From Struthio camelus (lineage: Eukaryota; Chordata; Aves; Struthioniformes; Struthionidae): a stretch of DNA of 64,000 nucleotides. Below the pieces are notes generated by a model, which saw only the letters and a list, made by a program, of their open reading frames with translations, had not been told where the DNA came from and searched no databases. The stretch covers positions 5,569,906 to 5,633,905 of the forward strand of contig NC_090968.1 in assembly GCF_040807025.1 (NCBI RefSeq), read 5' to 3'. Positions 21,901 through 32,500 of this stretch are shown piece by piece. Position 1 is the stretch's first letter; each line of letters begins with the position of its first letter. Both the position numbers and the translations under genes were made by a program.

Positions 21901-24900
21901 TCCCCGCGGGAGCAGGATACGGGGCAGTCCTCCTCTAGCTACCGCGCTGAGGCCTCACAAACTCACTCCACAGGTGGGGCTGGGAAGGGCAGGTCTGAAC
22001 TGGCCCGCTCCCCTGGGAGACACAAGAGTCAGTTTTGCCCCAGGGAAGGAGGCAGGGGACCGTCCCTGCTCCAGCGGGGAAGGGCCGAGCAGCGCCCGGA
22101 GGGTGTCCCCGGAGGGAGCGGGGCGCCGCGGCGGAGCGGGGGAAAGGCTGCACCGCCCGCCAGGGGCTGCGGCAGCAAGGGGCATCGCTGGCCCCCCCCC
22201 CCGGGAACAGAGGGGCCGCATCCCACCGCTCAGACAGCGACGGGAGGAAGGGACGAGCCGGCAGCTGGGAATATAAAGAGCAAAGGGAGGGGGAGCGGTG
22301 GGACCGGAAGGGCGAGGGGAAAGCAGCGGGCAGCTGCCGCCGCTCGCAGCCGACCCCGCCGAGGGGGCCGCGGGTCGAGCGCGCCCCGGGCACGGCCCCC
22401 CGCGCCTCTGCCCGCCCGTGCCCTCCCTCCCCGAGCCCCGGCAGGGCTGCGGCACCACGCCGGGGCGATAACGCCGCCACTCACCTGGCACCTAGGGACG
22501 CCTGCGGCGGGGATCCCGCATGCCTCCCGGCCCGCGGCGAGGCCGCCAGCGCACCCCCGGCCCGCCGGGACCGCCGCGCCGCCCTGCCTCGCGGCGCTAG
22601 ACCGCGCGCTCCCGGGCGGGCTGCCCTGGCGCGGGCTGAGCGGCCGCGCTGCAGCGTGCATCCGAGAGCATGACAGCCGTGCGCGTGTATCTCCCAGCCC
22701 CAGAGGCAGGGGCTGTGCAGCCCGGCGCGCTGATAACGGAGCGGGTCGCGGCGCCAGGCAGCGCGTGCATGCGTGCGCGGGTGGGCGGGTGGGTGCTGCG
22801 CGCCTCTCCCCACCTCTGCTGCTGGCTCAGTCCCTTTCCCGACAAGAGGAGAATTAACCGGCATCATGACGAAGCAGTATTTGCACCGGGCGCTGCTCGC
22901 TCCCGCTCCTGCCGCTCCGCCGGCACAAAGAGGGAGGAAAACATAAATAAAACGGGTCTTGTCAGCACCGCCTCGCCGCTGGAAGCAATGCAGGGGTCCC
23001 CAGCGCCCCCCCCTCCAGTCCCCGGTGCAAGCTGGGGTGCAGCCGGCACAGCATCGCCCCAGCCCCCCACTGAGATTTCAGCACCCCGGTGCCCCGCAGC
23101 GCCTCGGCTGCGAGCACTGCGCGTGGCGGCGGGCACGGGCCCAGGAGGCCCCCCGGCACCCCACAACCCCCTGCAGCACCCTGGGCGATGCAGGAGGATC
23201 GCGTCCCACTCGGTACCAGCCTGGACCTGGACCGGGCTTTGTGGCACCGCCCAGGGCGGCACTGGCGCAGAAAAGAGGAGCCTTGCAGAAAAAGGCCAAA
23301 ACTCCGGGCTCTGGGGCCAGCGCTGCTTAGCAAACACCTGGGAGCTGCCTGGCAGCTGATAAAAAACCAAATCTTGATCTCTGCAGCCCCTCGAAGCTGC
23401 CAGGGCTGCCGGAGAGGGCCAGGGCAGCAGGGAGAGCCCCCTCCCTGCATCCTGGCCCCCATCCCGGCGGCCGCGCTCCAGCCCTGCCCGCAGCCGGGGT
23501 CTCAGCGCCCGCGAGCGCTGCACGGGGCTGGCCGGGGGCCCAGGGAGCGGCCCGGGGCGGCCGGCTGGAACGGGGCAGGGCAGGGAGGGCTCCGGCCGCC
23601 CCCGGGAGCCCCTCCGGCACGCGGGCCTGCAGGAGAAGCCGGGCAGCCCGGCCGTGCAGACCGCCCGCGGCGGCTGCCCTGGCCCTCCCGGGTGAGGCAG
23701 GGGCGGCGGGGGCCGGCGGCTCGAGCTGCGGCGCGCGCGGACGCCTGGGATCTATTCCTGGCTCCGCGTGGGAGACGGCTGCCTAGTGACAGGAGCCGCC
23801 GAGCTCCGTTTCTGGGTCCTCTCCCTCGAGCGCGGCGCGAGGCCCTGCGCTGCCTCAGTTTCCCCCTTAGCGCAACGGAGGCTCACGGGCTAGGCGCCCC
23901 GCGGGAGGGCTGCGGGCACCGGCAGGGGAGATGCCCCGCGGGGCCGGGGTGCAGCGTGGCGGGGGGGAAGCGGGCGGGCGGCGCGCTGGGATGCGCCGGC
24001 CCCGGCGCAGCCGGCCGGAGCGGCGTCGTGTCCAGCACACGTCCGCTAAACCATCGCGCCTGCGGCTGCCTCCCCCGTGCTAACCCAGTTTCCCGAGCAT
24101 GAGGACGACTGCAGAGCCTGCTCAGCATCCCTCCATCTCCTTCGCCCGGCGAGCCAGCTCCCAGCGCAGAGCTCGGCGGCCGTCGGGACCGCGGGTGCCG
24201 CCGCGGCGCGTGGTGCTGCACCCCCGCAGCGGGTGCCCGGGCCCTGGCGCTGCACGCCGGGGCCCCCGCGGCCCCCCGGGACGTGTTGCCCGGGCAGCCC
24301 AGCCCCGCTTGTCCCCAGCCTGTTCGCAGGCTGGATCCGGGTGCAGAGCATCCCGGGGCCTGGGGAGGCGGCGCGGGGGAGGAGGGGGGGCAAAGGGCGG
24401 TGCAGGCAGGGAGCAGAGCGGGTGCAACCCGGGGAAGGTGGGCAGCCCGCTGCCGAGAGCGGGGCCGGAGGGAGGAGTGGGGAAACGCACCCCTCCGTCC
24501 CCGGCCGGACACCTGGACACGCCGGCGTGCGCGGCCTCGCCGTGCGCTCACGCCTGCTCTTGCACGCTCACCCCGTTGCGCGCAGGCGCCGCGCGCAGCC
24601 CCACAGAGCCGCCCCCCTCCGCGGGGACCCCCAGGGACCCCCCAGGCACCCGGTGCGGCGCTCCCGGCCCTGCCGAAGCCGCCGGCTCACCCCTCCGCCC
24701 GGCCGTGCCCTTCAAACCCCCCCGGCAGGGCCCGGCGCAGTCGGAGCGCTGCAGCAGCCGCCGCCGGGGACCGGGGCGGGGGGGGGGGGGGGCTGCAGCG
24801 GGGCCGAGGGGGCCGGAGGCGAGGAGGAGGCAGGGTGCGAAGGGCCCTACCTTCACGGGCGCCCGCGGCCCGCTGCAGGCAGGGTCGCCTCTCCGCCAGG

Positions 24901-26456
24901 AGCCATGCCTGCGCCGAGCATCCCCTCCCCTGCGCCGCACCGCACCGCACGTTGCTACAGCGACCGCCTCCCTCCGCCAGCCGGGGCCGAGCAGGGCTGG
25001 CGGCGAGCGAGGATGTGCAGGAGCCGCTCGGCACCGCCGCCGCCCAGCCGGGCCCGGGGACCCCCTGCCCCCCCCCCGCCCCGTGCCAGCCCCAAAACCC
25101 CTTGGCCGGCCCGGCCCCGCTGCTGGGGAGGCTCCTGTTTGCACCGGAGCGTGCCCGGAGGGGCAGGGGGCTGGTGGGTGCAGGTCGTGGGATGCCCGTG
25201 GTGCTCGCCCCCAGCACCCCGGGAGCATCGCTGTGCACCCCACGGCTTGGGGACCCCGGGTGGGGGGGGGGGACAGGCCCCCGCAGAGCCCCAGCGCAGC
25301 CAGGGCCCGCAGCGGGGTGACTGTCCCCAGCGGGGCTGTCGCTGGCGCGATAGGACCCCGACCCAGCGCGAGGTGCACCCCCACCCAGCGGGGTCCCGGG
25401 GGGCACCCAGCGCCGGCCACCCTGCGGCAGCATGGCCTTTCCACCCGGCCCCGGCTGCTCCCGGCACGGCACCCACCCAGACGGGCTGCCCGGGGCCGCC
25501 TGCCCCTCGTCGCGGCCGCCATCGCCTCCGCCCCCGCCAGCTGGCGCCCCGAAACCCCCCTTTCCCGGCAGCTTGCAGGGCTGCGGCCGGAGCCGGCGGG
25601 GAGAAAAGCCCTGGGAAAGACGCGGCGCGTTTGAGCGGGGCTGTCGGCAGGGCGAGACATCCTCCAGTGCACTTTCTCCACAGAGAGCATTCCTGTCTCC
25701 CCCTCCGCCCCCCGCCCCGGGTCTCACCTCAAAAAACAAGAAAGAAACAGTGTGAGTTTTTTCTTCCCCGGCCATAATTAAAAAGGACTCACCCTTCAGA
25801 GCCCTTTCTATCCCGGGAGGTCGAGAAGAAAGAGAGGGGAGGAAGGGGAAAGCCCTGAAAGAAAAGAGAGGAAGGGCTTGGGAAGGAGAAGAGAAGGAGA
25901 AAAAAAGGGACGGGGAAAAATTAAAGCGGAGATTACACAAAGGGAACTCCTCTACCTTTGAAGCTTGGGCTAAATTGGGGAGGGGGCGGCGGGGGCAGGG
26001 AGGGTACGGACAAAATCGGCCCTTTTTCAAAGCCCTCTCCTTTAAAGAGCGTCTCGAATTCCTGCGGAAACAAGGAGCCGCGTCTGTGAGGCCGAAGGAA
26101 ACGGGAGGGGAAAAATTAACCCAGCGGCGCTGCTAATTCCCGCCCGCCCGCCACACCTGGGCAGGCGGCGGCGGGCGCATTGTTCGGCCGGAATCGCCGG
26201 GTGTTGCATTTCTCTTCTGCTTTAAAGCTTCATTTAACAAAAACTGTTATAATTTCCCCCTTCACTCCCCCCCCCCCCACAGTGTTACGGCCCGGCTGGG
26301 ACCCGGCTCGGGGATTACGGCGAGGGTCCCGGGCAGCGCCCAGCCCCAGGCGCCTCCTGCCGAGCCGCGGCAAGGCGAGCGCGGCCGGCTGCTGGGCCAG
26401 GCTGCCCGCTCGCTTTTAGTGGCCTTAGGGCTTCCTTCCCCCCTTCTCCTTCTGGT

Positions 26457-26488
26457 TTTTTGTTTGTTTGTTTGTTTGTTTTTTTAAT
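26457..26488. repeat. (TTTG)n microsatellite with T run
   Basis: Five to six TTTG units followed by a T run. An ATTAAA on the minus strand at 26488-26483 overlaps its end and is a possible FGF17 poly(A) signal. Confidence 0.7.
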
Positions 26489-27210
26489 ATACAAAATAAA
26501 CTCCCAAGTCTAAACGTTTAGGCCTAAAAGTGACGCATGAGTCAGAAACAGCAGAGTTCGTAAGGACAGCGACGCGCGCGGAGCCGGCAGAGGGGCAGCC
26601 CGGCGCTTCCCGGCCAATAAATAAGGCGGGGGGCCGGGGGCGGCCGCGGGCAGGGGGGCGAGTGCCGGCCCTGCCAGCCCGGCGCTCTCCCGCCCCGCGG
26701 GGGCAAAACGCGCAAGGGGCATGTGGGAGAGGCGGCGAAGGCAGCGGGGACGGACGCAGGTCCCGCGGGAACTGCGGGTCTCGCCATCAGCCGTCCCCGC
26801 GGGGACTTCGCCCGCTCTCGCTGCCGTCCATCCCCGCCGACGGGCGCCGGGAGCCGAGTCGGCGGGCAGCAGGGTGGAGAGGGCGACGCGTGCCGGGGCT
26901 CGCAGCCCCGGGCAGCGCGGGAGACGCGTCCGGGCTGCTGCGGCGGCCACCGAGGGCAGCGGGTGAAGGCACCGAGGGGTGCGAGGCTCCAGGGGCGAAG
27001 GGAGCCCGGCACGGGGCCAGGGAGCAGAGCCCGTACCCCCCGCTTCCCCGCTGTCTCTGGGTGCCTAGGAGGAGTACAAAAATAGAGCATCTTCCTTAAA
27101 AAAAAAAAAAAAAAACAAAAGCAAAAAAACCCCAAGAAAGGGAGGAGGAAAGAGCGCTGGAGGGTGCGAGGAGAAGGGGCAGCGGCTGCCCCGGCGGGAG
27201 GCCGCGGGCG
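26480..27210 (-). other. FGF17: Probable 3' UTR of FGF17
   Basis: Sequence downstream of the FGF17 stop codon. It holds an A19 run on the plus strand (27097-27115) and, at 26531-26544, the word TGACGCATGAGTCA, a CRE-like half followed by a perfect AP-1 site. The only nearby minus-strand poly(A) signal is ATTAAA at 26488-26483, so the UTR end is tentative. Confidence 0.4.
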
Positions 27211-29532
27211 CTACGTGCGCGGGGCGCGGGTGCGCTTGGTGCGGCGCGGCGGCGAGGACGAGCCCACGAACTCGAACTGCTTCTGCCGCTCGGCGTTGTT
27301 GGGGAAGGGCGGCTGGCCGCGGTAGAGGCGCTTGATGAAGTGGGCTTCGCGCTGGTTCTGGCGGCTCTTGGAGGCCGCGCGGGGCCGGCCGCGGCGGGTG
27401 AAGGCCATGTACCAGCCCTCGTAGCGGGCGTTCTGGAAAGCCGTGTAGTTGTTCTCCAGCACGATCTCCGTGAAGATGCAGTCTTTGCTCTTGCCGTTGG
27501 GCTGCGAAAGGAGGAGAGGGACCGTCAGCGCCGGCGGGGAAGGGGCCCGGGGCTGGGGACGGGAGCGCCGGCGCTCGCCAGGGGCATGCCGATGGCACTC
27601 ACTTTGCCGATGAGCTTCCCCCGCTTGCTCATGCAGATGTACTTCTCGCTCTCGGCCCCCTTGATGCGCACGCGGCTGCCGAAGGTGTCCGTCTCCACGA
27701 TGAGCTTCGCTGCCAGGGCGAGAGCCAGGGGAGAGGTGTCCCGGGGCGCCGCGGGAAAACCCTTCTCCCTGCCTCCGTTGGGCCCCGCGCCGGCAGGACC
27801 GCGAGCCTCGCGGCCGGCGGGGACCGCGGCTCCCGGCTCGGCGCCGCCGCGATGCCCGGCGGCCTTTGTTGAGGCTCAGCGGAGGCAAACGGCGCATTTG
27901 ATAAAAGCTTCCCCCCCCACCCCCAGCCCATCCGCATTGTCGGAGATTCAATGAGTTTTCCAGGGCTAGACCGAGTCCAGCACCCGGCGGGTTAATTATC
28001 CTCGTCCTCATTGTTTCGCGACAACACAGAGGTGGCTGGAAAGGTTGGGAGCCGATACTGAAACCAATGACCCCGCCGGGTGCTGCGCCCAGCGGCTGAC
28101 AGCCCGCGTTCGCGCTGGCATAGATAATTCAGGGAAAGACCTGGAAAGGTGGTGAATCAGCCTCGTCGGTCACCGGGCTTAGAAAGCCTTTCGCGAAGCT
28201 TTTGTGCTGCGGACACGCGAGTGCGGCCTCGGCGGGGCTGCGACGGGCAGCAGCGCGCGCCGGGGCCGGAGACCCCCCGGGCTGCACCGCGGGGAGCTGC
28301 AGCGAGCCGCGGGGCGGCTTTTCCCGTCGGTGGGCTGCCCGGGAGGGCGCTCGCTGCTCCGCTTTCGCAGCTCCCTCTACCTATAAATATTTAAGATGCT
28401 GACACTGGGGTCAGGTGATTGCAACCAGCCCGGGCAGATGCAGTTCTTGTCAAATAAAAGTCGTGTTTCTCACGCGGAGAAGAGGTTAGAAAGCAAAAGC
28501 CTTAAATACAGGATGTAAAAAGTAATGTTGCCTGATATTAGAGAGAAACACGACTCTAGAAACGTTGAGGTCAGGGCTTGCTGGGCTTCAGCCTCGTTCT
28601 CGTGGGAGTTGCTTCGTTTTGGGGAACCGCGCTGCCCCGCCGGGCACGGCACCGGGGCCGGGCCGTGTCTGGGTCTGAGCGGCTGCGGAGGGCATCACGG
28701 ACCGCGTCCGGGCGGACGCCCCACAGCGAGTGTCCCCACTGCTGCCCCCGAGCCCTTAGGGGAAGGAGGGTTTTTTAGCTCAGTTATGGGCAAAACCCTG
28801 GTGGGAAACCAAGCCCTTTAAATGGAGTTACGCCAGGGCGTAAAGATTCATCGATCCGTCTCAGAGGAGCTGAAAAGCCAGTTTTCAGCCGGAGCTGAAC
28901 TTGGTGCCTAAGCAACTATGAGAACTGGCACAAGAGCCACGGGCAACGTGGGCCAAGCTCTCTTATCGGCTGCCCCGCGCCAGGAAAACGCTCGCGCCCG
29001 GGTTCAGGATGAGACCGACTCCATCGGGGCAACTCAAACCTTTAACCCTTCCCAGGCGTTTGCCTCCCGCAGCCCTGCCGCGGGCTCCCTGCGCCACTCC
29101 TCGGTGAGCGGAGATCTCCCTGAGCTTTCCTAGCCGCTGCATGAAACCCTCTGTCCTGGGAAGGGGCCAGCCTCATCCCCCGGCTCCGCATAAACCCCTC
29201 CAAGCCCTCAAATAATCGCAAGACGCAGCTGCAACGCCCGCGGGACCCTGCGAGGCTGCTGGGCTGCGACCGCACGGACCCGGAGGCGGAGGATTTCGCC
29301 GCGCCTCGGACCCAGCCCTGCCCCGTTCCCTCCCCGGGCCCGAGGGCTCCTTACCGAATTTGTTGCCGTCCTCCGCCGTGGCGGTGATCCTTTTGCCGTT
29401 CACCTGGACGTGCTTGCCGCTGGTCCGGCTGTAGAGCTGGTACTCCCTGATCTGCCTTCGGCTCAGCTGGTCGGTCATGGCGCCCTGGTCCCTCACGTAC
29501 TGGTTAAAATTAGGAGACGGTTGATTCTCCCC
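27211..29532 (-). CDS. FGF17: FGF17, secreted fibroblast growth factor (three exons; signal-peptide exon not found)
   Basis: Three coding exons join in phase: 29532-29355 ([40 protein letters not shown]), 27709-27603 ([20 protein letters not shown]) and 27501-27211 ([20 protein letters not shown] to [10 protein letters not shown], stop TAG). The [14 protein letters not shown] and [14 protein letters not shown] blocks are FGF17-like rather than FGF8 or FGF18, which differ there, and the locus agrees. The FGF core ([10 protein letters not shown], heparin-binding Arg/Lys-rich tail) is intact; the ligand signals through FGFR b/c forms in midbrain-hindbrain and frontal cortex patterning. The first exon, about 24 aa of signal peptide, was not recognised upstream. 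The acceptor of the first exon shown is AAAG rather than CAG or TAG. Confidence 0.93.
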
Positions 29533-29539
29533 CTTTGTT

Positions 29540-32500
29540 TACAAAGGGAAAAATAAAATCAATTTGTTTTGGACAGCCCACGGCAAGGGGACGGAGAGGG
29601 GAGCCTGGCGGGGCTCTCGCGGGCAGCACCCCGGGGGCGCCGAGGGTGCAGGACGCCCCCGGGGCCGTCCCGAGGCAGAGACCTTCCTTTCCATCTCACG
29701 GCCCGAGAAAGACGGCCCCGGGGCCGACCGTTCCCGGCCGCAGGAATAAAGCACGGCGCGGACCCCGACCAGCGTTGTGGCTTATGCTAATGCAGCAGCA
29801 CAAGCACACGCTCCCCCAGAGAAGCGTTATTGTATGGTAAACGGCAGCTAATTCCTGCCGGCCAGCCGGGGGGAGGATTAGTGCCCCGCGGCCGCCCGCT
29901 CTCCCGCAGCACCGGGCCCCGACCGGCGCCTTTACGCACGCCCCTTACGCGAAGGCTTCAGTTAACCGCGGCGCCCGTCGGAGGCCAGGTCTGAGAGCTG
30001 GCGTCGCGGCTTGCCAAGGTGCCAAAGGGACGCGAGCGGGGGGGGATCCCACATTTCCTGCTGCACTTCAAAAAAACCAGTTATAAAGGGAAAACTGAAA
30101 GCCGGTTGGGGTACCGCCGCACAGGTTGGGGTTTAAGGGATCAGTAATTCCAACTGGTTGAGCTCCGGCTTTCAGAAGCTGTCGTTTCGAGTCAGAAGGC
30201 ACCGGCTTGCTGCTGTGCTTTCCCGAGAGGGGAAAGCGGTGCCAGCTGCCTGGGGAAGGGTCCCTGAACAGCCACAGCCCTCCTCGGGGCAGCAAACCCA
30301 GGGGAGAGCGGCGCTCTCCGTCCCGCTTGCCGCGGGCTCGCCGGCACCGGCGTCGTGGGGACCTGCCACCCCACGGCCCTCGGGGACCCGGCCACCCCGG
30401 GGACAGGCGGGGACCCGCTCACCGCCACCTTTGTGCGCGCCTCGGGGACTCATTTCCTGCCCGGATCTGCTCTAAAGCCTTTGGGGCTGGCTCGGGGCGG
30501 GGGGGTGGGGGGAAGGCCCCTCTCCATCAAAGGCAGTTCCCTTCCCTTCTCGTTTTCAAAGAAATAAAGGCATTTTCCTTGGGGAAGAAAAAAAGAAGAA
30601 AAAAAGGAAGAAAAAAGGGTCCCAAGCACATATTAAGGCCTCTGAGGGCGGCAGCTACGGCGGTTTTGTTCGGGCTCTGGAGAAGAGGGTGCTGATATGG
30701 AACAGTGCATTTTAATAGCCGCTGCCTTTCTAAAGCGCACAAAAAGGGACGGTGCATCCTTAACAAGGATGGGGGCGAGGGAAGGGGGGCTCCGAACCTC
30801 GCACCGCTGCGCCGGCGGTGCAAACGTGCCGGGCCGGGCTCCGCGCTGCCCCGTTAACCCCCTCGGCGGCCGGCGTCGAGCGGCCGCCGCTGGCGCGAGC
30901 GAGGGCAGAGCCCAGCCCAGAGATCTCAAGGCTGACGGACGGACTTGGCACGTCCCTGCCCGAGCCGAGCTGCAAGAAACATATCGGATGCATCTGCGGC
31001 GCACGGGGAGGGTTCTCCTCGCTGACCTTGCCCGTGCCTGCCGTCCCCGGCCAGACCGCGCTCGTCTGCCGCGCCGAGCCCCGCGCCGCCCCCGTGGCTG
31101 CCCGCGCTCAGCGCCCGCCACCGAGCCCCGTCCCCGGGGGGCCAGCGCCGGCCCCGGGCACCTTGGCTAGGTCAGGCTTTGCACACGGCGGTTTATTTAA
31201 GAGCTGTGCCCAAGGCAGGGTGCCCCGCGGGGAGGGACCGCCGCGACAGGGAAAGCCACCGGCTGTCCAAAAGGATGCAAACGGCCCCAAGCGGTTAGTC
31301 CAGGGGCTGATGCCGTTGCAAACCTGGCGCCTTCAAACCACCCGGCTTCGAAGTGAAGCGAGACCTCGGCAGCCAGCAAACGCTGGGCTCGCGCTGTTAC
31401 AGGGTTAGTAAAACACACAGTGTATTATTGACATACCTGGGTCTGACAGGAAAACATGAGGAGCTGGAAACATCTGCATTTGGAAACAAAAGAGAGAGGG
31501 AGAGAAACAGGGCATTTTGTTTGGGGTTAGTTTGTTTTTTCCCCAAGCGATGAATAGCTGTATCTAACTGCACTAATAATAAACTACTGATGAAACCCGT
31601 GTTGCAAAGAATTGCAACAAAACTAGCAGGTGGGGAGAGGGAAAAGCAGCGCTTACATGGAGAGGTTCTGCAGGCTGATGGGCTGCATGTCGCTCGCCAA
31701 AGCCCCCCAGATAAAGGCATGAAACGGAGGCACCGAGATGGGCTCGCTGCAAAGCTCCCGACCTCGCCGAGCTCCCTCACTGCCGGCACGCTCCCGCTGG
31801 GGCAGCCGGAGCGAAGGAGCAGACCGTCCCCGTCCTCCTAGCGTGGTCCCCTCGCTCAGAGCCAGCCAGGGTAAAGCAAGGAGAAACCCAGGCTCCCGTT
31901 GTGCTTCTAAGCCCACGTGCGATGCCAGTGCCCCTGGAGCAGGAGCGGAGACGGCGCATGGGGGAGACAGCGGGGAGAGCGCGTCCGCCGGCTGCGGTCC
32001 TCTCTTCTTGCACCCCTCCGGGCTGCGTGTCCTACGCCGCAAGAGCCTTCGGGGCAGCCAGATCCATGGTGTCCCCTGCGTCCCCACCCCATCAGCCTCC
32101 TGTCCTCGGGCTAGTCCCTGGGATGCGTCTCCTCCGGCCGCTGGGAAGCGGCTAGTGGGAAAGGTGGCTGGGGGCCGGGCACGGCTGCCCTCCGCGGAGC
32201 GGAGCACCTGGAGCCCTGCGCCCCATCGAGCCGGGAGCCAGCAGGTCCTTGCGCCTGTCCCGGCCCGGTGACAGCCTTTAAAGCTTGGAAGAGCCTGTGC
32301 AGAGAGGGGCCGAACCTCTCCTGGGAGGCAGTCGGCACTGCAGAGGGAAGGAGGATCGGACCTAGCAGGGGCCCGGGAGGGAGGAGGGGAAGGGGGAGGC
32401 GGGGAGGGAGGCAGCTCGGCGCAGCGGCTCGGGGTGTCCCCGTCCCACACGTGGGGAGGGGGGGCAAAGCGCCGCGTGGGGAGGATGCGGGTGCAGGGCA

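Larger units (their letters stand above)
16125..26470. other. GC-rich interval between DMTN and FGF17 with likely DMTN promoters
   Basis: No coding exon with splice support was found here on either strand; the many long open frames are products of about 70% GC. Human dematin has several noncoding first exons, and this 10 kb is where they should lie. Candidate regulatory marks are GATA motifs at 18813-18930, a MEF2-like or TATA-like GTATTTATTTGG at about 19820-19832 (minus), and AATATAAAGAG at about 22268 (plus). AT-rich sequence rises near 25.75-26.25 kb. Homopolymers of G or C lie at 22190-22203, 24777-24792 and 26268-26278. First exons could not be fixed without transcripts. Confidence 0.45.

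Noticed and set aside
21240-25777. Several 200-566 aa frames on both strands between DMTN and FGF17
   Set aside because: Proline/Arg/Ala-rich translations of GC-rich DNA, overlapping one another, with no recognisable domain or exon chain.
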